This document shows positions 15,944 to 23,029 of a stretch of DNA of 49,998 nt, piece by piece (within the stretch, counting starts at the first letter, position 1; each line of letters begins with the position of its first letter). The notes beneath the pieces are model-generated. The model ran no database searches and was not told where the DNA came from. It saw only the letters and a list, made by a program, of their open reading frames with translations. The stretch covers positions 1-49,998 of the forward strand of contig JAOTXX010000026.1 in the NCBI GenBank assembly GCA_029862185.1, given 5' to 3'. The translations under genes were made by a program, and so were the position numbers. The stretch comes from Myxococcales bacterium (lineage in GTDB: Bacteria > Myxococcota_A > Polyangia > Polyangiales > Houyiibacteriaceae).

Positions 15944-17023
15944 ATGCGCAAGAACACATTCACTTTCTTAGCCGCGGGCCTGTTGCTCGCATGGGGCTGC
16001 GGCGATACCGCGGAGCCCACCGCCGAGGGCAGCGCGATCGCAGACGCGCTCGAACAGGAGAACGGCGGTCTCACCATGGAGGACGAGGCGCCCGCATTCG
16101 GCGAGCCCGAGGCTTTCGATGAAGTCGCTACATACGAGGCGGTGGAAGACGAGACTGCCGACGATCCGGAGGTCGCGAGCATGCGAGACCGGCCCGATGC
16201 GGTACAGGTCAATCTCATCGTCGAATGGGGCCAGATACCCGGGAATCCCGAGAATGAAACGCCGAGAAACTGGAGCGGCGTCTTTCACGTCAACCGTGGC
16301 GCGATGATCGTTCGCCGCGTGATCAAGTTCGAAGAGCGCACCGACCGTCTGCTTCCCCGTCCCGATCGGCAACACGTTCCGTTCACATCGGTCACGCTGC
16401 CGCATCACGATGGGATGATCCTGACCATCATCGACCCAGAGCCGCAGAGTGACGAGCCGTTGATCTTCTCCTACGTGAGCCCGTTGCCGCGCGACGACGA
16501 GCCGCCGCGTCTCGATCCCGCGACGGACGGGGCCGACCAAGTGCCGACGCAACCGCAAACCATCGTGCGTGTGCCCGTCCGAGATCTGCTCGACGGCCGT
16601 GTCGAGCTACTCATCGACGACGCCGGAAATCGAATGGTGGCCGCCGCGATGGCGCGGCCCATCGACTTGTGTGAACGGGGCTTCCTCGCCGGTCGCTGGC
16701 ACAAGGTCGAAGAAGGCCGTGGTCGCTTCATCGGCCGCGTCATGCACGATGAAGGCGAGCCTGCCGGCCATATCCGGGGCATCTACGGCCGACGAGAGAA
16801 CGGCGAGCAGGTGTTCTTTGGAAAGTTCATCAACCTCGAAGGCGAGTTCAAGGGCATCTTCCGAGGGCAGTACGGCGATGGGCACTTTGGCGGCCGATGG
16901 CTTCACCGCTCCGGTGAGCACGGCGTCCTCGGTGGCGTCTACCGTGAGGGTATCCCAGGCCCAGAAACCGGTGGCCACTTCGTTGGCCGCTGGGCCGAGA
17001 CGAGCTGCAACCTCGATCTGTAG
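15944..17023 (+). CDS. lipoprotein with C-terminal Gly/aromatic repeats, sigma-54-controlled
   Basis: 359 residues from ATG 15944, fixed by AGGAGG seven bases upstream. Lipobox LAWGC gives Cys19. An acidic low-complexity stretch (20-85; Glu/Asp/Ala-rich) links to a beta-rich middle part (VQVNLIVEWGQIPGNPENE). The C-terminal 110 residues hold short repeats of the form G-x-F/Y-x-G-x-W/Y: FLAGRWHKV, GRFIGRVMH, GHIRGIYGR, FFGKFINLEG, GIFRGQYGDG, HFGGRW, VLGGVY, HFVGRW. They recall MORN-type or glycine-rich beta repeats seen on myxobacterial surfaces. No enzyme motif. As the only gene behind the -24/-12 promoter, it is the best candidate output of the kinase/FHA-activator pathway. Confidence 0.8.
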   Translation: MRKNTFTFLAAGLLLAWGCGDTAEPTAEGSAIADALEQENGGLTMEDEAPAFGEPEAFDEVATYEAVEDETADDPEVASMRDRPDAVQVNLIVEWGQIPGNPENETPRNWSGVFHVNRGAMIVRRVIKFEERTDRLLPRPDRQHVPFTSVTLPHHDGMILTIIDPEPQSDEPLIFSYVSPLPRDDEPPRLDPATDGADQVPTQPQTIVRVPVRDLLDGRVELLIDDAGNRMVAAAMARPIDLCERGFLAGRWHKVEEGRGRFIGRVMHDEGEPAGHIRGIYGRRENGEQVFFGKFINLEGEFKGIFRGQYGDGHFGGRWLHRSGEHGVLGGVYREGIPGPETGGHFVGRWAETSCNLDL

Positions 17024-17026
17024 TTC

Positions 17027-17072
17027 AAAAAAAACGACGAGCGGGCGGGTCGCAGCTCAGCGGTCCCGCTCG
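17027..17072 (-). terminator. intrinsic terminator of the acyltransferase operon
   Basis: On the minus strand an 8-bp stem CGAGCGGG/CCCGCTCG (17072-17065 with 17045-17038) is followed after a few bases by a run of eight T (plus-strand A 17027-17034). The stem overlaps the last codons of the acyltransferase gene. The loop of about 19 bases can pair further. The fit to a rho-independent terminator is good. Confidence 0.55.
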
Positions 17073-17956
17073 CTCGCGCTCATGGTGCTAGCCGCACGAC
17101 GCACCAGCGTGTGGATTCGCTGACGCCGGATGACCCGCCGCTCCTCCATGAGCCGGTCGAGCGTGAGTTGCATCTCGTCAAGCACACGCCGGTGGCATTC
17201 CTCTACGTAGGTCGCGTCGCTCGCAGCCTCCGGCCCGGAACGCTCGAAGTGGATTGGGGCGAGGACTTCGATGAAGACGGGGACGGGCAAGGGAAGAAAC
17301 GGCGGCGCCCCAACGGTTAGCCCCCAAGGCACCGACACCGTGATCGGAAGCACATCCGTGCGCAGAAATCGATGTGTGCGCAGGAGACGCGACAACCACC
17401 GCCCGTCGCTTACCACCCACCAAACGTCGTGCGAGCCCGCCGAGACGACCGGGATGATCGGCACGCCCTCCCTCAGCGCAAGCCGCACATAGCCACGGCG
17501 CGGACCGAACACGACGCGACCCCGGGCGCGTGACGGTCGAAACGCATCGAGGTCACCGCCCGGATAGACGAGAACTTTGCGACCTGCCGCAAAGACGCGA
17601 TGCGCGTTCTCCGGGTTGGCTGCAATCGCCCCCATCGCCGGCAGCATTTGGTTCGTGAGCGGAGCCTCCATCACGACCTGGTGCGCAAGCGCGTACGGGA
17701 CATCGTCGGTCCCACGCTCCCGTGTCAGGGCGACGGCCAAGATCCAGGTGTCCGGAGTCATGAACCCGCCGTTGTGGTTGCACACGTAGAGCGCGCCACC
17801 TTCGGGGATCTTGTCGAGACCACGGACGCGTGGGCGAAACCACTTCCAGAGGATCGGCCCAGCGATGTCCGCAAAGCGCTGGAGCACCTGCGGATCGCGA
17901 TTGTCCAGCGAGTTGACGTCGTGGAAGCCGGGAAAGCGCTGCCAGAAATGGATCAC
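17057..17956 (-). CDS. lysophospholipid/glycerolipid acyltransferase family protein
   Basis: 299 residues. The PlsC-like fold is recognisable: NHNGGFMTPDTW (the NH...D active-site block in the NHxGG variant used by hemolysin/DGAT-like members), VLVYPGGDLDAFRP (counterpart of the FPEGT block), RGYVRLALREGVPIIPVVSAG and GLTVGAPPFLPLPVPVFIEV. It would move an acyl chain from acyl-CoA or acyl-ACP to a glycerolipid acceptor at the inner membrane. It is the last gene behind aldehyde dehydrogenase and alkyl sulfatase (gaps 41 and 64 bases), so the fatty acids released by that pathway may be channelled into lipids. The exact acceptor is unknown. A terminator follows immediately. Confidence 0.85.
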   Translation of the reverse strand: MIHFWQRFPGFHDVNSLDNRDPQVLQRFADIAGPILWKWFRPRVRGLDKIPEGGALYVCNHNGGFMTPDTWILAVALTRERGTDDVPYALAHQVVMEAPLTNQMLPAMGAIAANPENAHRVFAAGRKVLVYPGGDLDAFRPSRARGRVVFGPRRGYVRLALREGVPIIPVVSAGSHDVWWVVSDGRWLSRLLRTHRFLRTDVLPITVSVPWGLTVGAPPFLPLPVPVFIEVLAPIHFERSGPEAASDATYVEECHRRVLDEMQLTLDRLMEERRVIRRQRIHTLVRRAASTMSASERDR

Positions 17957-18020
17957 CGCAAAGAGAGAATACGCCTCACCTGGCGCGCTGCAAACAGCAA
18001 GATGACCGAGTTTGCCAGCG

Positions 18021-20018
18021 CTACGGCGTGACGATGTCGAATGTGCCCGTGGGCTTGTCGATCAAGCGAAAGAATGAGACCAGGTCGAGCCGGCTTCCGT
18101 CGATCTCCAAGTCGTCCGAAAACAGCGTGTCCTTGAGGCCTGCCTTGCCGGTCAACATTTTGAGGTAGAGCTCGTGCGTGACCTTCAGCGTCACGTTGGC
18201 GTCTGGGTGGGGGTCGCGCTTGTAATGGCGCAGGACCGAGTTCTTCAGCTCCAGGACATAGCTCTCGTCGAGGTCGGTGAAGACGAGGTTTACGATCATG
18301 TCCTTCGCCCCGGCTTTCGGCGCATTCAGCCGGGCAGCCATGGCGGTGAGAAAACTCTCCACGGGCGCGTACTTGATCATGTCCATCATAGCCGCCATGT
18401 CGATCCCCTCCGTTGGGCCCCCGTGCCGAAGCTCGAAGGCGCCGGTCAGGTAGACATCACGCCAAGGGCCCGACTCGGCTTGGTAACCGAGCTGGTCATA
18501 GGCCTTGGCAAGCAGCTCCCGCGCCTCCTGGTTGTCGGGGTCCGAAAACACGAGGTGGTTGACAAGCTCCGCGACCCACCGGTATTCGCCTTGGTCGTAC
18601 GCGGACTGTGCGTTTTCCAAGAGGCTCGCCGCGCCCCCGGCAAGCTCGACGTACTTCGCGCCGGCAGCAGCGGGCGGGAGCGGATCGAGGTTGGACGGGT
18701 TGCCGTCGTACCAGCCAAAGTAGCGTTGATACACCGCTTTGACGTTGTGCTTGAGCGTGCCGTAGTAGCCGCGGTTCGCAAACGAGGTCTGGAGTGTTTC
18801 GGGGAGCTCTAGCTCCTCGGCGATTTCGCGCGGTGTACCGCCATGGAGCGCGAGCCGCAGCGTCTGGTCGTTGATGTATTTGTACGTATCGCGCTGCTTC
18901 TCGAGGAAGTCGATGATGCGGTCGTTGCCCCAAATCGGCCAGTGGTGGCTCCCAAAGTACACCTCGACGTCAGGGAACATCTCGATCGCCTCATCGATGT
19001 AGCCGCTCCACTTGGCCGCGTCTCGGACCTTCGCGCCCCGGAGCGTATAGAGGTTGTGCATGGTGTGCGATACCACTTCGGCGCCACAGAAGGTCTTCGA
19101 GTCGGGCAGGTAGAATGTCATCTCCGACGGGGCCTCAGACCCGGGCGCATTCTGAAAGACGAATTTCACCCCATCGATCGTCATCTCCATCCCCGTCTTC
19201 GTGATGATCTCGCTCGGTGGGAGCAGCCCGAACGTGCCGTATGCGACCCCCTTCCCGAGCCCGGTGTCGACGTGGCCTCGCTCCCCTACGGGCAAGCGCG
19301 GCCCCATCATGAAGAGCGACCGCCGTCCCATCGCGACGCCGGCGATGACGTTCTCGCTCGTTGCCTCCTCGAGAAAGAACTCCGGCGCGATGATGGGGAC
19401 CTTGCGCTCCGCGACCTCTTCCGGGGAGATCACTCCAAGCACGCCACCGAAGTGATCGATGTGGCTATGCGTGTAGATGATGGCAGACACGGGCTTGTCG
19501 CCCAAGTGGTCGCGTACAAACGACATCGCCTTTGCGGCGGTCTCCTTCGCCGTGAGCGGATCGACGACGATCCAACCCGTCTTCCCTTCGATGAGCGACA
19601 TGTTGGCAAGGTCGTAACCTCGAAGCTGGTAGACCCCTTTGGTCACCTCGAACAATCCGTGGATGCTATTCAAGCGAGCTTGCCGCCATAGGCTCGGATT
19701 CACGCTGACGGGTGCGTCCCCCTCGATGAAATCATAGCCCGGCATGTTCCAGATCTGTTTGCCCCCGGCGGTCGAAACACGGAGCTCCGGATCGCTCGCG
19801 ATTAACCCTCGCTTCGCATCTTCGAAGTCTTGTTGATCCGATAGCGGCAGTTTCTCACTTAGCTCTGCGTTGAGCGCGGCGGTCGTCGCGGTCGGAGACG
19901 TGTTCCCCGCGACGTCCGGCGGAAGATTCTCTCCGTCGTAGGTTGGGGCCTTTTTCGCCTTGGTGCAGCCGCTGAGCGAAACGGCGAGAACGAGCGAGAC
20001 TGCGATTACGTGTTGCAT
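18021..20018 (-). CDS. SdsA1/BDS1-type alkyl sulfatase, lipoprotein
   Basis: 665 residues from ATG 20018, preferred because it puts the lipobox VSLSGC (Cys18) at the right distance; GTG 20069 is in frame but would overlap the upstream gene. The MBL domain has THSHIDHFGG (183-192) and LIEGKTGWIVVDPLT, then the alkyl-sulfatase landmarks APSEMTFYLP, HTMHNLYTLRG and FGSHHWPIWG. A helical dimerisation domain follows (SAYDQGEYRWVAELVNHLVF), and the C-terminal ~120 residues look like the SCP2-like domain of this family. It hydrolyses primary alkyl sulfates such as detergents to alcohol plus sulfate with a binuclear zinc centre, outside the cytoplasm. The aldehyde dehydrogenase gene directly upstream fits the next oxidation steps. 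Confidence 0.95.
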   Translation of the reverse strand: MQHVIAVSLVLAVSLSGCTKAKKAPTYDGENLPPDVAGNTSPTATTAALNAELSEKLPLSDQQDFEDAKRGLIASDPELRVSTAGGKQIWNMPGYDFIEGDAPVSVNPSLWRQARLNSIHGLFEVTKGVYQLRGYDLANMSLIEGKTGWIVVDPLTAKETAAKAMSFVRDHLGDKPVSAIIYTHSHIDHFGGVLGVISPEEVAERKVPIIAPEFFLEEATSENVIAGVAMGRRSLFMMGPRLPVGERGHVDTGLGKGVAYGTFGLLPPSEIITKTGMEMTIDGVKFVFQNAPGSEAPSEMTFYLPDSKTFCGAEVVSHTMHNLYTLRGAKVRDAAKWSGYIDEAIEMFPDVEVYFGSHHWPIWGNDRIIDFLEKQRDTYKYINDQTLRLALHGGTPREIAEELELPETLQTSFANRGYYGTLKHNVKAVYQRYFGWYDGNPSNLDPLPPAAAGAKYVELAGGAASLLENAQSAYDQGEYRWVAELVNHLVFSDPDNQEARELLAKAYDQLGYQAESGPWRDVYLTGAFELRHGGPTEGIDMAAMMDMIKYAPVESFLTAMAARLNAPKAGAKDMIVNLVFTDLDESYVLELKNSVLRHYKRDPHPDANVTLKVTHELYLKMLTGKAGLKDTLFSDDLEIDGSRLDLVSFFRLIDKPTGTFDIVTP

Positions 20019-20059
20019 CCGAACAGAGTTCCAGAGAGTACGCAGACGAAAAAAATTGA

Positions 20060-21529
20060 TCAGAACCACTTGATGCTGAGGTCGATGAGCTTTTGCTTGA
20101 AGGCGGTGTAGGGCGCCGTCATGAATTCGAGGCCCCCGAATGGCATGACCTGCTCGAGGACGCCCCTCGGGTTCGAGAACGCCTGAAACCCGAAGAACCC
20201 ATGACCCTTGCCGATGCCGCTGTGGTTGGAGCCGCCGAACGGCAGGTTGTTGTTGAAAAAATGGACCGCATTGTGATTGATGCAGGTCCCGCCGGCGCGC
20301 GTGCTTCGAATTACGCGGTCGATGTTCTTCCGATTCTTGCTGTAGATGTAGAGCGCTAGCGGTTTTTCTCTCGAGTTGATCACCTGAATCGGCTCGTCGA
20401 GGCTTTGGAAGCCATACACGGGTAAGACCGGCCCGAAGATCTCGTTGGTCATCACGTCCGAGGTTGGATCGACGTCTGTCAGAATGGTGGGCTCGATGAA
20501 ATTTTCGCTTGCATCGACGCCCCCGCCCTCGACGACTCTTGCTCCGGTGGCGCGGGCATTCTCCAGGTAGCCGGCGACGCGTTGAAAATGCCGATCGTTG
20601 ACGATTCGAGCGTAGGACGGTGATTGCTGCGCGTCGTCGCCATAGAGCGAACGTATCTGTTCCTGCACTTTCCCGATGAGCTCGTCTTTGCGCGACTCAT
20701 GCACGAACAAATAGTCGGGCGTGAGGCAGATCTGGCCGTTGTTGACGAACTTCGCCCAGGCGATTCGACGCGCTGCCGCTTCGAGGTTGGCCGATTCGTC
20801 GACGATCGTCGGCGATTTCCCGCCGAGCTCGAGCGTGACCGAACCGAGATGCTCGGCCGCGGCCCTCATCACCACCTTGCCGATCTCCGGAGATCCAGTG
20901 AAGAAGATGTGATTGAACGGGCGAGCGAGGACAGCCTGGGCCGCCTCGATGCCGCCCTCGACGAGGGCAATTTCGTTCTCATTGAAGGTTTCGTCGACGA
21001 TCTTTTTCATGATCGAAGAAGCGTGCGGGGTGTTCTCCGACGGTTTGATCATCACGCAGTTGCCCGCGGCGATCGCTGCCGTCAACGGCCCAAAGCTAAG
21101 ATTGATCGGAAAGTTCCAAGGCGAAATGATCAGCGCCACGCCTTTGGGCTCATAGTGAATGTATGATCGCGAGCCCAGCAAGGCCATCGGAGTCTTCACG
21201 CGATGAGGACGCATCCACCGAGACAAGTGTCGGAGGGAGTGCTTGATCTCACTCGTCACAGGGTAGATTTCCGTGAGATCGACCTCGCTCGGATGCTTTC
21301 GAAAGTCCTCGAACAATGCCTGGCGGATGTCTTCTCGATGCCCCAACACCGCGGCATGCAGTCGTTTCAACTTCTGCTTACGCTCTTTGGCCGAGGTCTG
21401 CCCCACGTTTTGCTGGTTCGCGAGCTGGGCTTGAAAGATCCGCTCGACCTCACTTGGGACTACGATCGGAACCGTCCTCGCGAGGCTGCGTTGCTGCGGA
21501 CCGCCGTTGGTGGGTTGCACGTGGGCCAT
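20060..21529 (-). CDS. aldehyde dehydrogenase (coniferyl/fatty aldehyde type)
   Basis: 489 residues from ATG 21529 (AAGGTTAGG just upstream). Key residues are present: ISPWNFP at 135-141, FTGSPEIGK at 210-218 (NAD-binding), catalytic base Glu234 in VTLELGGKSP, and nucleophile Cys268 in NNGQICLTPDYLF. NEIFGPVLPV and LPFGGSNHSGIGKGHG are also typical. The LTPDY after the Cys and the overall length match the coniferyl-aldehyde/fatty-aldehyde dehydrogenase group (CalB, AlkH-like). It would oxidise aldehydes to acids with NAD(P)+. It heads the operon with alkyl sulfatase and acyltransferase; an alcohol dehydrogenase for the middle step is not in the window. Confidence 0.93.
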   Translation of the reverse strand: MAHVQPTNGGPQQRSLARTVPIVVPSEVERIFQAQLANQQNVGQTSAKERKQKLKRLHAAVLGHREDIRQALFEDFRKHPSEVDLTEIYPVTSEIKHSLRHLSRWMRPHRVKTPMALLGSRSYIHYEPKGVALIISPWNFPINLSFGPLTAAIAAGNCVMIKPSENTPHASSIMKKIVDETFNENEIALVEGGIEAAQAVLARPFNHIFFTGSPEIGKVVMRAAAEHLGSVTLELGGKSPTIVDESANLEAAARRIAWAKFVNNGQICLTPDYLFVHESRKDELIGKVQEQIRSLYGDDAQQSPSYARIVNDRHFQRVAGYLENARATGARVVEGGGVDASENFIEPTILTDVDPTSDVMTNEIFGPVLPVYGFQSLDEPIQVINSREKPLALYIYSKNRKNIDRVIRSTRAGGTCINHNAVHFFNNNLPFGGSNHSGIGKGHGFFGFQAFSNPRGVLEQVMPFGGLEFMTAPYTAFKQKLIDLSIKWF

Positions 21530-21594
21530 GGGCCTAACCTTTCCTATCGAAATGTCGCTCTGATTTGGGATCGCACACCAGCGCCCCAAAGAAG

Positions 21595-21690
21595 TCAAGG
21601 GGCCCGGCCACCTGCCGGCAGTTCCTCAATGAACCGGTCGTACACGGTGTTCTTGAGTGGAATGTACTCATCCGTGCCCATTCCGAGCAC
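21595..21690 (-). pseudogene. relic of a gene 3' end, or a tiny ORF
   Basis: A short minus-strand reading frame (GTG 21690 or ATG 21681 to TGA 21595) gives 28-31 residues with a normal protein feel: MGTDEYIPLKNTVYDRFIEE then LPAGGRAP. A stop codon lies a few codons upstream and no ribosome site is evident. The dense acidic/aromatic pattern is unlike random GC-rich reading. I interpret it as the C-terminal remnant of a deleted enzyme gene, lying 65 bases before the aldehyde dehydrogenase. The rest of 21530-21866 shows no gene and no convincing promoter. Confidence 0.3.
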
Positions 21691-21866
21691 GGCGGCGAAT
21701 CAAGTACGCCGATGAACTCGAGTTGACTGCGTCATGTCGGCGGTCGTTGCCTTGGTGCACGGATCGCCCCGCTTTGGGGCTTTCTGCCCAACGTCGCCGA
21801 CCCGGTTGACTCGTTGGCCAGTTTCAGCCGATGCTCGAGTTTCGCCAAACCCAGGAGGTTGCCGTC

Positions 21867-23021
21867 ATGGACCTCGACACCGTCATTGCCCGCGCCCGCC
21901 AGGTTGCCGTTGAAGTTCTGGGGCCGGAGGCGAGATCGGTCGACGAAGAGCGCCGATGGCCCGAACCTGGGATTCGCGCGCTTCAAGACACGCGGCTCAC
22001 CTCATTGACGATTCCCAAGAGCCAAGGCGGTTTGGGGTACGGCCTGCTCGCGCTCGCCCGGGTCTGCGAGGAGCTGGGTCGCGAATGCGCTTCCACATCG
22101 ATCTGTTTTGGGATGCATGCCGTCGGAGCGGCCGTCATCGCCGCCAAGGCGACCTCTACGCAACAGGGCCAGCTCTTGCAATCGATCGCCCAGGGCAAGC
22201 ACATCACCTCGCTCGCCTTGAGTGAGCCAGGCACGGGAACCCATTTCTACTACCCCCAAACCAAGCTCTCGGCCGACGGAAGCGGAAGCCTTCGGCTCTC
22301 GGGCACGAAATGCTTCGTCACGAATGGCGGGCACGCAAACTCGTACGTGGTCTCTACGGTATCCGCTGACCCGGACGCGCCGCCTGGGCACTTTTCTTGT
22401 GTCGTCCTGCCAGCGGACACAAAGGGGATGCATTGGGGTTCCCAGTGGTTGGGCATGGGGATGCGTGGGAACTCCTCGCGTTCGTTAGAGCTAAACGACG
22501 TTCAGATTCCAACTGAGAACCTCCTCGGGAAAGAGGGAGACCAAATTTGGTATGTCTTCAACGTCATCACGCCCTACTTCCTCGTTGCAATGGCGGGAAC
22601 CTATTTGGGGGTCGCCAGCGCCGCACTCGATGAGGCGAAGACGAACGTAAAAGAACGCCGACATCAGCACAGCGGTGCGTTGCTGGCGGAGAACCAGGTC
22701 ATTCAACACCGGATGGGAACGCTCTGGGCAAACGTCGCGCGTACACGAGCGCTGCTCTATCGCGCTGCATCCAGCGGCGACGAAGGAAACTCGGATGCAT
22801 TGCTCGGTCTGTTCTCGGCGAAGGCCGAGGTGGCCGAGTGCGCTGTCGATGTCGTCGGACAAGCGATGGCGCTCAGTGGCGGGCGAGGGTATCGCGGCGG
22901 ATCGGAGCTTCATCGCATGCTTCGCGATGTTCAGGCCTCGCATATCATGGCGCCCTCCACCGATACGCTCCGCTCATGGACAGGGCGCGCATTGCTCGGC
23001 CTTCCAATTCTCAGTGACTAG
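21867..23021 (+). CDS. acyl-CoA dehydrogenase family protein
   Basis: 384 residues from ATG 21867, fixed by AGGAGG eight bases upstream; the in-frame ATG at 21831 lacks a site. The fold is clear: LGYGLLALARVCEELGRECA, SLALSEPGTGTHF (FAD/substrate loop), CFVTNGGHANSYVV, GMGMRGNSSRSLELNDVQIP, then QVIQHRMGTLWANVARTRAL and AMALSGGRGYRGGSELHRM. Where the classical catalytic Glu lies (IYEGTSEIQ in MCAD), this protein has IMAPSTDTLR, so that Glu is missing. That pattern occurs in a branch acting on unusual acyl-CoA or acyl-ACP substrates, where the base sits elsewhere. It oxidises acyl thioesters with FAD. The next gene, a hybrid histidine kinase, begins 8 bases after the stop. Confidence 0.9.
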   Translation: MDLDTVIARARQVAVEVLGPEARSVDEERRWPEPGIRALQDTRLTSLTIPKSQGGLGYGLLALARVCEELGRECASTSICFGMHAVGAAVIAAKATSTQQGQLLQSIAQGKHITSLALSEPGTGTHFYYPQTKLSADGSGSLRLSGTKCFVTNGGHANSYVVSTVSADPDAPPGHFSCVVLPADTKGMHWGSQWLGMGMRGNSSRSLELNDVQIPTENLLGKEGDQIWYVFNVITPYFLVAMAGTYLGVASAALDEAKTNVKERRHQHSGALLAENQVIQHRMGTLWANVARTRALLYRAASSGDEGNSDALLGLFSAKAEVAECAVDVVGQAMALSGGRGYRGGSELHRMLRDVQASHIMAPSTDTLRSWTGRALLGLPILSD

Positions 23022-23029
23022 GAGGAGCA

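Noticed and set aside
18021..20069. GTG 20069 as start of the alkyl sulfatase
   Set aside because: It overlaps the aldehyde dehydrogenase end and would put 17 residues before a perfect lipoprotein signal; ATG 20018 fits the family better.
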